Source: Sanghuangporus weigelae
Taxonomy: Eukaryota; Basidiomycota; Agaricomycetes; Hymenochaetales; Hymenochaetaceae
Reading direction: 5' to 3'
Assembly: GCA_033182465.1 (NCBI GenBank)
Contig: CP137330.1
Location: 1,302,001-1,366,000 of the forward strand
Length of the DNA: 64,000 bases
Shown here piece after piece: positions 12,037 through 25,200 of this stretch. Below the pieces are notes generated by a model. It did no database searches and was not told the origin of the DNA. It saw only the letters and a list, made by a program, of their open reading frames with translations. A program made the position numbers and the translations under genes. The first letter of the stretch is position 1; every line of letters starts with the position of its first letter.

Positions 12037-14272
12037 ATGAGAATATTCGAGCTCCCGTTTCGCGATGCGATTCTATTGGACATTGCGTGTGCATTAGTGA
12101 GCTCTCTGCGTTTGTGGACCGGAAGTATCATACTGAACTGCAATTATATTGACAGGCTGTTCATGCGTTCTATAGAAAATATGAGCCTGACGCGTCCGCC
12201 CTTGTCACTCAATTCATCCTTCTCGTCGCTGTTCCCAGTATCCCTGCAGTTAGCTTTTTACGGAATTTTCAGGATTCACTCGGGCTTGGCATCCTTGCCG
12301 CGTTCATAATATTCTATTTTTCATTGACTACAAGCATAGTTTTGTATCGACTTTCGCCATGGCATCCACTCGCGAAGTACCCAGGCCCCGTACTAGCTAA
12401 AATATCGAAGCTCTGGATTACGTATCGTCAGACAAGGGGAAAACTCCACCTGTATCTCAAGGAGCTTCATGACAGGTATGGACTATATGTCCGCATTGGT
12501 GAGTTCAAGAATCGTCGCCTGCAAACGATATTCTGATGAACTTTATAAGCCCCCAATGAGATCTCAATCATAGATGCTTCAGTAGTATCAAGCTGCTTGA
12601 CGAATGGTATGCCTAAAGGACCAAGTGCGTCAACTTCGTAGATGTTCATCTTTCTTGTGCTGACAATCTCTTTAACAGTCTGGAGAGCACGGCTCCCTCC
12701 TTCGAGCTCACCATCTTTGATTGCCATTCGCTCGACGCATGAGCATAATCGCCGTCGTAAACGTTGGAACAGAGGTTTCAACACGGCCGCTCTAAAAGGA
12801 TATGAGCCGACGGTCCAGAGGCGCGCTCTTCAATTCATCGGAGAACTGGAGAAACGATCCGTCAAGAACGGTATTGCATCCGTTAATCTTGCGGAATGGA
12901 TCAGTTTCTTTGCGTGAGTCTACTGGCTTAAGTACAGGAAACGAGTATCCTTAATGATAGCTGACTATTTCAGTACCGATTTCATGGGTGACATGGCGTA
13001 AGTCGGGCATCATTTGCAAGATTTTCTCTTTAAGAATGATTTCCAGTTTCGGCGGAGGATTTGAACTAATGCGAGACGGTGGGGACAAGGACGGTGTTTG
13101 GACGCTTATAGAATCCGGACTACGGTAGGTTCTGCGATATTTTTTCTACAGCTACTTGATAACCTTACATTTCTCTGGGGATAGATCTTCTGCGATTTAC
13201 CAGCATCTTCCTTGGATTACGCCATTACTATTTCGACTACCTTTCGCAAAGCAGAATCTTCTGCGACTTCGGCAGTTCGGCGTGCAACGCGCCAGTGGGC
13301 GCAAAGCGAAAGGGTCCGTCACAAAGGACTTGTTTTATCATCTTGTGAGTTTCAATTGCCTTTCTCCGCAACATATGCTGCGGTGCTGATATTTTACTAT
13401 AGATTGACGAGGATAATATCGACAAGGATCCACCAACGGACGCGGAGATTGTTGCTGACGGCACTCTTGTGATCCTTGCTGGATCGGATACGACATCCAC
13501 AACGCTCAGCGGGTTGTTTTACTATCTGTTGACCAATGCCTTGGATTATCGGCGCCTTCAGAAGGAGATTGATACTGCTTTCCCTCCTGGCGAGGGTGAT
13601 CCATTCGATACATTGAAATTGTCGGAATTGCCCTTCCTCAGTGCTATTATGTAAGCTTCTGTTTCAGCGTGGTGTTCCCGTATCTAATAAATAGTAATCC
13701 ATGTAAGAAATGAGACGATGCGTTTGCAACCACCAGTACCAACCTATCTGCAGAGATCACCGGAAGCCGGAACTGGAGGGAAGATGATTGGGGATAAGTT
13801 CGTTTATTGCATCAACTGGCTGATCCACGTGCTCGCGTTCTTACCCAATTCGCGTAGGTTTATTTCAGAAGGAACTGCAGTGGTCGTACCGCCATATACT
13901 CTTTTCCGCCATCCAGCGTACTTTTCTCCTGCTACCGAGGCCTTCTGGCCAGATCGTTGGTTACCAAGCGGTATACCCAAGCGAAATCCTTATTCATCAG
14001 GTTCCGTAAAGGAGGATATTTTGGACTCCAAGTACGACGAAGATATAGTAACAAATCAAGCAGCATTCATCCCTTTCTCTTATGGGCCTGAAAATTGCGC
14101 TGGTCGCGCTCTTGCTTTGACGGAAATGCGGATTATTGTTGCATTGATGATGCAACGGTTCGATATTCGATTTGCCCCTGGGTTTGATCCGAAAGAGTGG
14201 GAGGAGCACCTGAAGGATTTCTTCGTAATGAGTAATGGACCGCTTCCAGTCACTCTGACTCCGAGGATGTGA
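12037..14272 (+). CDS. Cytochrome P450 monooxygenase, paralog 2 of 3
   Basis: Second gene of the tandem P450 array, same strand and exon plan. The protein starts MRIFELPFRDAILLDIACAL, then an intron, two hydrophobic segments and the hinge PWHPLAKYPGPVLAK. Other landmarks are FGGGFELMRDG, the I-helix AGSDTT near 13480, ExxR as ETMR near 13712, PDRWL near 13950, and the haem loop FSYGPENCAG near 14080. The C-terminus reads PLPVTLTPRM. The 24-nt microexon recurs at 12974-12997 encoding TDFMGDMA. This copy is clearly closer to copy 3 than to copy 1 (for example FPPGEGDPFDTLKL is shared). No frame break is apparent if about ten short introns are removed. The electron donor would be the cytochrome P450 reductase, not present in the window. 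Confidence 0.88.
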
Positions 14273-14649
14273 TCAAATTGTTGTCTTGTAAATTAGTTTC
14301 TAACTAAGATTGTGCTTGTTTGATGCTGTTTGTCAACCAATCCCTGATAGGTCGATCAATGCCGATCATTTCGACTGACCCTGACGTTGCTCTGTGCATT
14401 CTCCTTCTCTTCTCTTCCCCGATCCTCAAGCACAAGCTATACGCCAAGCTCAGAAGTCACAGCGCTCGGGATGCGAACGGAGCCCTTAGCCTCCCGAGTC
14501 GGTTCCATGACCTCAGGATTATGAATCGACTCGCACGCCTTGCTTCGAAGGGCGTTTCAGATCATGGAAGATGATTTTATAAGATTTAGGAGCCCTATCC
14601 GAGGATGGACAGGTTTACAAAGGCCCCCTCAGAGTCTCCACCACTCGCC
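14273..14649. other. Intergenic between P450 copies 2 and 3
   Basis: A 377-bp spacer holding the 3' end of copy 2 and the promoter of copy 3. No gene seen. Confidence 0.45.
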
Positions 14650-16904
14650 ATGGATCTTCTTGCACTTCGTGTCATCAAAATACCTCAACTCGCCTTTCAC
14701 GACGCAGTTCTTTTAGATGTAGCGTGTGCATTGGTATGATCTCATTTCGAAATTCGTAGGTGGAGATATTGAGTATTAACTAACAATTTCTTAGGCTGTA
14801 CACGCAATCTACAGGCGGTATGAGCCGGATACATCTGTTCCATTCGTCCAAATCATCCTCCTTATCGCCATTCCGAGTCTTCCGGCTGCAATCTTTTTGC
14901 ATCATTTCGAAACATCCCCAGGACTTGCAGTTCTCATCGCATTTACTCTGTTCTATGTGTCTTTGATAACGAGTATCATCTTATATCGTCTTTCTCCGTG
15001 GCATCCGCTCGCAAGGTACCCCGGTCCTCTGCTGGCAAAGATATCGAAGGTTTGGGCATCGTATCACACAGCAAAAGGAAAACTTCACCTTGATCTCAAG
15101 AAGCTTCATGAGAAGCACGGTCGTTATGTTCGCATCGGTGAGTAATCATATGGTTCATGCGGTCTGCACTCTAAATGTGATGCTTAGGACCTAATGAACT
15201 TTCCATTGCTGACGCATCGGTGATATCCAGCGCCTTATCTGACGGGATGCCTAAAGGGCCAAGTAAGCCTAACTCTACTGCATTACTGTTTTTATGCTCA
15301 TCTTTCTCGAACAGTGTGGAAAGCTCGGACACTTCCTTCGGCAACACCTACCTTGATAGCCATCCGCTCAACACAGGAACATGCACGACGCCGTAAACGT
15401 TGGAATCGAGCATTCAACTCTTCTGCGGTCAAAGGGTATGAGCAAGTGGTGCAGAAGCGTGCTCTGCAACTTGTCAGTGAGCTAGAGAAACGCTCCGTTG
15501 AAAATGGCAATCACTCTGTGAACTTGGCTGAGTGGATCGCATTCTTTGCGTATGTTGAGCGATCAAGAGGTCAATCTTGTAGCTGAAACTGATCGTTATC
15601 TTCCTGCAGTACCGATTTCATGGGTGACATGGCGTAAGAGAAGAACTTACTCGATATTATGACTCTCCACTTACTTTGCATCTAGTTTCGGAGGTGGGTT
15701 CGAGCTCATGCGAGATGGAGGCGACAAGGAAGGTGTCTGGACGATCTTGGAATCCGGGATGCGGTAAGCGCATCTTTTATCGGGATAGTCTAAATCTGGC
15801 TCATATCTTGTGGAAAGGACCGCCGCTATTGTCCATCACGTACCTTGGATCATGCCACTTCTGCGCAAGCTACCTTTCGTGAGCAGAGATCTGTTAAGAT
15901 TGCGCAGATTCGGTATCGGCCGAGCCGAGGCGCGCAAGGCCAATGGCTCTCTTACAAAAGATCTATTCTATCACCTCGTATGTCTCTCATTCACCCATTC
16001 ATTATTCAAGTTTCTACTAAGGTCGTTCTGCAGATTGATGAAGATAAGGTCGAGAAAGTCTCGCCGACGGACGCGGAGATCATTTCGGATGGGACACTCG
16101 CAATAATTGCTGGATCAGATACTACGTCCACGACGCTCAGCGGGTTGTTCTATTACTTAATGAGCCATCCGCTAGACTACCAGCGCTTGCAGAACGAAAT
16201 CGACTCTGCATTTCCTCCTGGCGAAGGTGATCCGTTCGATACGTTGAAGCTGTTGGAAATGTCATTTCTAAATGCCGCTATGTCAGTCTACATTGCTTAT
16301 TGAGTTTGGATCGTGCGCTGAGAATCTACTCCTTTGGCAGAAACGAGGCAATGCGCCTCCAGCCTCCTGTACCTACATACATACAGCGTTCTCCAGAGGC
16401 TGGAACTGGAGGAAAATGGATCGGAGACAGGTTCGTTCATCGTCAGTGATGAAGACGTATCCGTTGATCAAATCATATACATCCAACTTCAGTTATATCT
16501 CAGAAGGAACTGCAGTGATTGTACCTCCGTACATTCTCTTCCGCGACCCAGCGTACTTTTCTCCCGCTCCAAACAATTTCTGGCCGGACCGCTGGTTGCC
16601 ACACGACGCAGTCAAGCGTCATCCCTATCAGTCTGATTTCAAAGCCGGCACCCTCAATAATAACTACGATGGAGAAATAGTAACGAACTCTTCGGCATTC
16701 ATTCCTTTCTCTTATGGTCCTGCGAACTGCGCTGGACGAGCGCTCGCGTTGACAGAGATGCGCATGGTCGTCGCTCTCTTAATGCAGAAGTTTGAATTGC
16801 GGTTCGCTCCTGGGTATGACCCTAATGACTGGGAAGAACATTTGGAGGATTTCTTCGTTGTGTGCAATGGCCCTCTTCTCGCCACGTTGACTCCTAGAGT
16901 ATAA
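14650..16904 (+). CDS. Cytochrome P450 monooxygenase, paralog 3 of 3
   Basis: Third gene of the array. The start at 14650 gives MDLLALRVIKIPQLAFHDAV, with an N-terminal extension of about eight residues relative to copy 2. The hinge PWHPLARYPGPLLAK, the I-helix AGSDTT near 16118, ExxR as EAMR near 16345, PDRWL near 16585 and the haem loop FSYGPANCAG near 16715 are all present. The microexon lies at 15610-15633 (TDFMGDMA). The C-terminus LLATLTPRV matches copy 2, and conserved introns support duplication after the split from copy 1. All catalytic motifs are intact, so it is likely functional. Substrate unknown. Confidence 0.88.
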
Positions 16905-17957
16905 TACCGAATGTCAAGGTCGTTACTGTACTTTATAATTCAAACAATAATGGACTCTTTAACTTTCTCAGCATTTCTTTGGAGGATTGCACAGTGTGGA
17001 GTATTTCACCTGAGAAGAGCATCTGTGGCAAAAATAGCTACGTAGACCTCACACTTATGTCTCACATATCTGACATAGCTTAGCACTAGCGAATGAAGGC
17101 CGACCAACTGAGTGACCTTTGTAACCTGAAGTGGAGAAAACGGTCCTTTGTGACAGTTCATCTCCATCAAAGGTTGCTACGTTCACTCATTTATGTCAAG
17201 CAATCTGTAAACCACATAGTAGGTTCCCATGTCAGCAAAAAGTCCCGTAGAACAACATGTATAGAAGTGAAAGCGACCAGTGGTAGTCGGACGCAAGAAT
17301 AGCGTATCCTACACGGAAAATGAGAGAAGAAGGAAAATAATATTCGGCAGTTGGTAAGTTGATCGATCGCCTGGGTTTTATTGAGTCCGTGAGTGAGAAA
17401 TTCATCACGTGTATTTTTGTACTTCCTTTCGTCCTCGACTCGGAGGCGACTTTCATCTTCCTATCCCTCCACCATTAGAGCACATCATGAAATTCCGCTG
17501 AATGAAACTACGATAATTTCTGGAACTACACTGGAGACCTGAAGAGACTGGAAGGGGAAGGGTATCTGCCGTAAGACCGGTTATGTAACTTCCACGGTTG
17601 AATCGTCGCCGTGTTTTTCGTTTGGCGGAACGGGATTATTATTCATGGCAACCGCGCCGTTTTCGCCAGAAAAAGCTCTTTTCCCAACAGCAGTCGTGTT
17701 CTGATCCGACGCCAAGAGAATCTACCGGAAACTATGGTGTCTATAAAAAGCTATCCATTCGCTCTGCCTGCCTTTTCAACCTTCCCTGCCTCTTCGAACA
17801 CCAGGTCTTGACGACTTTTTCTTCCATTCTTTTACTTCTCCGTTTGCCTGGTGCATTTTCTCCTTCGGTCTATAAGCTGCCTTTCTCTCTTCTCTAGTTG
17901 CTTGCGGCATTGTCTTATCTTCAAAGGTTCTTGTTGATAACCTTGCTCTTCTCAAGA
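16905..17957. other. Intergenic, about 1 kb, with core promoter
   Basis: 3' flank of the P450 array and promoter of the secreted-protein gene. Apart from the TATA box listed separately, I see no gene or repeat. Confidence 0.45.
17742..17749 (+). promoter_or_regulatory. TATA box of the secreted repeat protein gene
   Basis: TATAAAAA sits 216 bp before the ATG at 17958 and is followed by a C/T-rich tract typical of fungal leader regions. A strong TATA box suits a highly expressed secreted protein. This is inferred from position and sequence only. Confidence 0.5.
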
Positions 17958-19381
17958 ATGACGCGCTTTGTCTGGCTTTCTTTGACGATCATCTCTGGCC
18001 TTGCTTCCTTGAGTAACGTCGGCGCAGTACCCATTCGATCAAGGCGAGCTGTCACTCAGACGGCTGATAACTTCAAGGAGCTTGAGTACGTACTGATTTC
18101 CCCGAATTGCAAACATCTCGGAAATTTATGCAATATACAGCTACGCGCAGTTCCAGATCTCGGATGGTGTAGCGGGAAATGCAGCAGCGGAGGCAAATGC
18201 TGTTTTCGTCGATCCATTTGCAAACACCGACTTGTCAACGGTTTCGTCTGATGTGCTTGATGCTATGGAAGCGATGCGTGAAGCGGCCGAAAGTGCTGAG
18301 ACAGACCTGTTCAATCCTGCAATTGACGCTGCTTCAGGCGCAGATGCAGATGCGCTTCAGGTCGGAAAGATCAAGAACAAAGTTCTGAAACTGACTGGCG
18401 AGGTCCAAGTTCTGAACATCAAGGCAAGTCGTTTCTTGAATAGTCCTTCTTATTCTTGCATCTGATTCTGTAAAAGATTGCGCAAGCGCAGGCATCTAGT
18501 GACGATACGTCCGACCTTGAAGATAAACTTTCCGAAGAGCAGACTAAGCTGGACACGAATATCGCTACAGACACGGATAGTGCAGGCGCGACCTCAAAAG
18601 GAGTCGTTGATTCCTCGGACTCGACCGACTCGACCGCCTCAGCAGATTCAGCATCAGTGTCTGCAACGGACTCCGTATCTGCTTCCAACACGGCAAGTGC
18701 GGCTGATACATCTGCTACTGATGCTGCAGACGATGGGACCACGTCTAACAGCCAAGCTGTCACTCAAACAGCTGACAACTTCCAAGAGCTCGAGTATGCC
18801 CTTCTGTTTGAGAAATGTTGCTTTGGCTAACTGTCTTGCTTGTTCTGCAGCTACGCACAGTTTCAGATCAGCGACGGCGTTGCCGGAAACGCTGAGGCTG
18901 AAGCCAATGCCGTCTTTGTCGGTGCGTCCCCTTGCATGTCAATAGTGCTTGTTAAATATAAGTAACTCCGCCTTTAGACCCATTTGACAACGTTGATCTG
19001 AGCACCGTTTCTGACGATACTCGGGACGCCATCGAAGCAATGCGAGAGGCGGCCGAAAGCGCGGAGACAGATCTGTTCAACCCCGCTATCGATGCTGCAA
19101 GCGGTGATGAAGCGGATGCGCTCCAGGTTGGCAAGATCAAGAACAAGGTTCTCAAACTTACTGGCGAGGTTCAGGTCATAAATATCAAGGTATGACTTTG
19201 CTCAGTGCTTTTCCGAGATAAGCCTAAGCTAAATCAACAAACAAAGATCGCGCAAGCTCAAGCGGCCGGCGAAGACACTTCGGATCTTGAGAGCAAGCTT
19301 CAGGAGGAGCAAACGAAGCTGAACACGAACATCGCAACCGACAAGGCAAGCGCGGGTCAGGCATCGGAGGGAGTTGCCTGA
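17958..19381 (+). CDS. Secreted protein made of two tandem copies of one domain
   Basis: The ATG at 17958 opens a signal peptide (MTRFVWLSLTIISGLASLSNVGA). Two copies of a domain of about 120 residues follow. Each runs AVTQTADNF...ELDYAQFQISDGVAGNA...EANAVFVDPF...KIKNKVLKLTGEVQV.NIKIAQAQ...EEQTKLNTNIATD, and they are joined by a Ser/Asp/Thr/Ala-rich acidic linker. The domain resembles small secreted proteins found in many ascomycetes and basidiomycetes; its function is unknown to me. Exons are 17958-18085, 18141-18423, 18477-18793, 18851-18921, 18978-19189 and 19247-19381. Copy 2 has an extra intron at the VFV/DPF boundary that copy 1 lacks. The intron at 18424-18476 in copy 1 begins with GC, whereas its partner in copy 2 begins with GT. 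No transmembrane segment or GPI signal is visible at the C-terminus. Confidence 0.82.
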
Positions 19382-19669
19382 ATGGGTCTTCCACGATGCG
19401 CGCCTGCTTGGACTAGTCATGGTGAGATATTGTCTTTGGTAAGGGTTATGGTGGTCGCTTTCGTTGGCAACTCGCAACGAACCTTGTTAACTCACGACGG
19501 TCCTTGTTAATTAATTCTGGTGTTTGATTGGGTCTTGATGGCTATTCAATGAATTCCATAGCTGGTTCACATGATTCGATTCCTCTGCATGTCATGCGAA
19601 GTCGAAAAATTGGAATGCGCGAGATTTTGTTTCACAATGCATTTCAGATATAAAACGATCGCGCGGGCA

Positions 19670-21429
19670 CTAATCAAGTCCACTCTGTCGTCTCACCCGG
19701 TTTCGCGGAATCACAGACGGCTCAGCAGTTTCCACAATCGGAAAGTCATCTACAGCTTCTATCGCGGTGCTTCCCACTGTCGTCTCCGTAAACCCACCTA
19801 TGGCGCCAAGTGTCGTTAGTTCAATCGTTTCTGCGAATTCATCCGACCGATTCCTGGTAATATGGACAGCTGTCTGCATATACGACTCTCGCAAACGAAT
19901 AGTTATTCGGCTTCCGAGGACGCAATAACACGTCTTGAATATGGGTGGGACCATCGCAAATAGAAGCTCCCTCTTGTCGTCGAGTGCAACTGAGAATGTC
20001 AAAGCAAGGATACTAATTGCTACAGACAAAGGTTACTCGGTCAGCAAGCGAGACGATGAATGAGATATTCAATTGGAACACACTAAGCATAACACAGTAG
20101 TATACAAAGCCATCCAGAATCAGGACCTTGAGAAGAGGGGTTCGGTTCCGTCTAGCTGTAAAATGATTTGCACGAGAATTCTGATGAAAGACTCCGAAAC
20201 TACTCACCCATTCTGAGCGATCGCACAAGTGTTAAACTAAAAATTGCGAAATCGAATACCATCGTTGCGCTCCATCCGGCTGTAGATGACTTCGGACTGA
20301 AGGTAGTGACATCGGCGAAGCAACCGAAAAGTGGTTGTATCTGTGGATCAGGAGAAACTGGTAAAGCGAACCATCAGAAGGAAAATATTTACAATTGATC
20401 TTCAGACTTACAATGGAGTTCATTCTTCGAAACATTGGTCAACAGTCCTGCCAGAGCTATATCTGTTGCCTACAATGATTATGAGAAGAAGGATGCCAAA
20501 CGAATCATGAGTTCTTACTACTGCCGAGCATGTTAGGAAATACAACACAAAGCGATTCTGGTTCCATAGCGCGATTGTTCGCAGTACTATGACGACTTAA
20601 AATTAAAAACAATAAGAGATATCAATACACGCTGCATAAATGGATCACTTGCTTTGAAGAGGAATCAAGAAAATCAAAACGCTCCTGCATGCATGTCTGC
20701 ATGAATATCCTGACAGTGCTAGACTTCTGACTCACCAAGCGACTAGATTGATTTCCATTTTGCAACTGAGTTTGCACTTTAAGCATGCAGACATTCTCTC
20801 GGATAATGATGTGTACTTACAACTGGACAGAAATCAATAAAGTTTGAAAATTCGAGATTGATACTCACCCATAAGGGAAGAGAATAGTCCAATGTATCTG
20901 GAGGCCGAGTCGATCTTGGCTGGGCATCGTAACAAATTCCAAAGGTACTCACGCAAGAGATAAAGAATAGACTCGAAGACCACGGGCCATCTTGTGAGTA
21001 GGAATAGTATTTTTCCCTTTGACCACCTTGAGCCCCACATAACAGAGAGCTTCAGTTAAATCGTTAGCACTGCTGAGTGCCATTCATCATCGCATGCTAC
21101 CTGCCTCTCTGAAAATCTTCTTGAGTGCTATTTGCGCAATAAAGACTCATAAAGGTATCAACGTACTGCGGGAGGGTCAAAAGATTATCGTAAATCATGA
21201 TGGTGAACGCTGCGACTTTACGTGATGCAATGAGAATCTGAGAAACAAATTATAACGTACGTGCTTACTTGTAACATACTGGAAAATTGTGGCTCAAGCT
21301 CAGTTCTGTTCAAAAACAGATATCCAGAAATGCATACCGTACCTTTGATATCTGCTGATCGGTGACCACTTGTTTAAATAGTGCGATCGCATCAGGAAGA
21401 GACGTTCCTGGTGGAAGCAAGTCCGACAT
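19670..21429 (-). CDS. DUF6533-type multi-pass membrane protein, minus strand
   Basis: Start at 21429 gives MSDLLPPGTSLPDAIALFKQ. Successive short exons read FTIMIYDNLLTLPQYVDTF (the DUF6533 signature YDxLLTLPxxV) and IWGSRWSKGKILFLLTRW with PVVFESILYLL, the usual continuation of the domain. Downstream hydrophobic exons lead to a last exon at about 19670-20029 with VLGSRITIRLRE, the final helix and LRE motif common to this family, and a hydrophilic tail ending RRQSGLD. Introns are short and numerous. It belongs to the same broad family as the gene at 1637-3223 but is not a recent copy of it. Function unknown; expected at a cellular membrane. Confidence 0.75.
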
Positions 21430-22247
21430 CGTCTTTACAGAGAGGGCGGGTTAGCTAGAAACCGTAGGGTGGTTTATGAGTACAAGGCTTATAAGCGCTT
21501 CCCCCTTAAAGCGATGGGCACGGAGCCAGAATGCGCACTTCTAAGTGCTATAACCAAACTGTGGTGATAACGTGGACGACGTTATCTTGAGGAAGAGATC
21601 TGCTGTCCCGCTTTTGTAAATTTCATCTCCTTCTGCAGCTGTGCATAAGCGAATCTTGCCCTTCGTCTAAACCTTGAACGCTTTCCGGCCGAGATCAGAG
21701 TTGTTTTTACTCGCGTGTGAGGTATTCAGGCACAGTAGATATAAAGGAGCAAGTCTAGAATCATGGCAAGTGAATTCACCTTTATGGGTTCCTCGTACCT
21801 GGGGATTCAGATGAGTACCAGAAACCTGAAGAAAAGATGCTGCGGATAGTACGCGAAACCTGGAGCATCGCATGCTGGATGAAGCTCCGATTCGTGGCAA
21901 CGAAAAGAGTCCCGCACCGTGAGCAAAGGAACTCCATTCCTCCACTTGTCTTGAAAAGCGCATAGGCGAGAGTGGATTAGATGAGTAGGATCAACTCCTT
22001 TGCGGATACGGAACGGAACGCCAGCAAGACATGTACAGAAGTGCTGACTATTCACGACGGTAAGTCAGTCACAGACGACATCGTGTACCAAGGATGAAGT
22101 ACAACGTAAATAGGTAGAAATCATTAACATAATACAAATGTTCACATTGTGTTTTACAAAATGAAGAGCAAGTCACGAAGTAAAACGACGAAAGCAAAGC
22201 AAAACACCAGCCGGCTCACGAAAAGGGAAGTCGCAAAGAGCGAAGGT
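21430..22247. other. Intergenic, about 0.8 kb
   Basis: Holds the promoter of the minus-strand DUF6533 gene and the 3' flank of the minus-strand transcription factor. I see no further gene. Confidence 0.45.
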
Positions 22248-25200
22248 TCATGAGAGGAAAGGAGATTGGATTCGATGCTGCCACAAGTACCCGAGTGTGC
22301 CATCGTCCAAATCAAAGCCATCCGGAGATAGAATGCCATTGTGCTCGAGGTCAATGGGTACTTTAGCCGCATCCCTCTGAGGGAGAATATCAGAGGGCCC
22401 GAGCATTGCATCGTTGCGTAATGCCCCAAAAGGAATGTGATCGTAGTTCCTAGGCATCCCGATCAAATCTTCGTCCTGCATAGACCACGTACTCTCCATG
22501 TTCACTTCGGGTGTGAGACCACTTGGGCCAGCCGCGGAAAAATTGTTGTCCGAGTAAACCTCGAACAACGAGAAGTTGGACTGGGAACTCTCGGGGGAAT
22601 ACGTTGTCAACGGCGGGCTGACCTGGTCGACCTGCATTGGAGAACCACCCAAAATTTGCGGGTGTGCGTTCTGAGCGAACATCAAGGCGTCTGCGAACGC
22701 ATTCCAATCCAAGTCGGATGGAAGACCTGATTCAATCTCTGGCTCTTCCACAATGGTCATGTCGTCTGGCTTCGGTTCTTCTGGGACCGGGATGAATCCC
22801 CAGATAAGGCGAGCCGCTGTCGCACGGCGCGGGTCTATCGCAGCATCCCTAAGCACCCCAGGAACTCTCCTGACGAGATCTGTTATCTCTGTGTGCACAT
22901 GTTTCCACATCTCGTAAGATGGCTCATCGTCCACCTTCGGTCCATTGCAAGGAGTTCGTTGAGATCTGTCACACGGCTTTCCTTGCTTAGCCGACGAGGA
23001 TTCCGCGCACTTCTTCAGACTGAGAAGTCCAGTCGTTGCGTCCTCTTCAGCGGGGGACGGCACTGACACGCACTGGAGGCGGTCAATTACGACGTCAATT
23101 CGTGTCTGACACATCATAACCTCGCCGTTTGGACCAAAGATACCCATGTCACCTTCTGATTCCTCCTTCCAACGATTGTACACTTCGCTGGCTTTGTCGT
23201 GGAACTCACGCAGAAGAGGCTGTTCAAGAAGCGGTGTCAAGACGGCCCTTTATCAATCAGGCGGACTGCTTACATAGGACTGGGCAGCCATATGGCAGTT
23301 GGTTGCTGCCTCGAGGAATAGATTCCGCGCTCTTTCCATCTCCTGCAAAGCGATTATCGACACGGGACAGAACGGCTTGTAGACGACAAGCAGGAAGAGA
23401 TTTATCTTCATGAAGACAGTTAAGCAGACGCACAGCTAGATCGTGGTGCAAATAGAATGCTCACCACTGCAAGGAAAGCGTTATACCAGAGCATGCTCAC
23501 TCTCGCGGCCAACTCCGGTTCGACCTCGTAGATGTCCTTGATGGACCTAATCAACTCGCATGCTACGCTAAACACTGCGAGGCAGCTTGGCAAAAACATG
23601 CGCTGCACAAGCGGGCGATGGTCGCGTATGTGAGCGTAAAAGAATGTCCGATGAAGGTATAAAAGTGTAATAAGTTTCTCCTGTTGCGCTTTCACGCGGA
23701 TCATCCTCAGGACATTCCGAGGAGCCTTCCCTTCACCGTAGTTCAGAGAGAAGGAGCATAAAGTCGTAGCGGGGTTCAGAATGAAATTGAGATTGGTGTG
23801 TGAGTTGAGAGGAAGGAAATCAGAGGAGTCGGGAGGGGGAGGGGCGCTGATAGGCTCTGCAAGAACGGTAGGAATTTCGAAGTCACGTATCTTCCTGTCA
23901 ACTTCGAGAATTTCATAATAATCATTATCTTTCAGTCTCAGTTTCGGTGCCTTCTCTACTATTGAAAGCGTCGGGACGATGCACTGTTCCAGGAACCTCA
24001 GTTTGTAATCATGGTCTATAAAACGCGACGAATGAGAATATGTAATCCTCTTCAGGGATGGCAGATGAATACGTACAAGTGGCTTCCGTGCGAGTCGGAA
24101 AGGATCTAATGACCCCATGAATATCAGTTCTCGGCTGACTCGTGGTAATTTTCGCCGATCCCAGAGCTCCGAGGCTACTGGCATCCAGACGCTGACAATC
24201 GCTTAATCTCAAAGTAGTCATTTCCGCACGATCAAATTATGCTTACAAGTCTTGCTTCTAGGTGCAAAAGACCCCAGAACAATACCCGTCTCTCCTGCTG
24301 AATCTCAGGAGACAAGTTCGTGTACGTTTCCTCGAGATGCATTCCGATCTAAACACACGTATCAACCAAATCAAACGAGGAACGGATCACTTTGAAGCCG
24401 GACTGTATACCTTGAAAGCTATTTTAACTGCGAGATCAACGACGACCATCGCCTCACGGCCTGCGTCCTTGTTGTCCGCTAGAGCCGAAAGATACCATCC
24501 CATCAAGTACTGTTCGCACAGGATTTCGTCAATATGAAGGTACGTCTCAGACTTCAAAATTCCTAATGAATGATAAATGGACGTACCAAACAATGGACAA
24601 CGGTTTGATCAGGTTCTCCTTGTACTGGTACCTCGTTGAGAGCCGCTTTTGCAAGGTGATAGCTCTCCTGCGCCAAACATTTGTTACGTTTACCGGAGGC
24701 AGCGTTTGATTCCCGCGATTTCTTCATGTTGTTCCTCTCACAACCTGCCTTCTCAGCGTCCAAGTCGGGAGCGCCATTGCCATCGCCAGAGGAATTGGAA
24801 TCCGTGCGAGGCGAAGAAAAATCCGCGAAGTTGGAGACGAGACTATCATTACAGGACGCTGGGCCAAGGTCGACCCTTTCGCCAATAGCGAGAGCTGCAA
24901 GAGCAAGTGCGACATCCTGAGCACGCACTTCCTCAAGTGGACCGTGATATAAATCGTGTAATAGTTTTGCTCGAGTGGCAGGACGCGAAGTAATGTTGAG
25001 TCTAATATTGGTCCAAGCAAATCAGGCTGCTGTTAGAATACCACAGTAGCAGAGTCAGATTAATATACTAAGCTTACATCCAGGCACCATTCCTAGTTTA
25101 TAAAGACAATAAATAATTGATGACTGTTTGTGAGGTGCGCACTTACCACACTGCCTCTCGTGCGAGATGTTCAGCTTCGTCCCTCGGCGGAAGCATGGTT

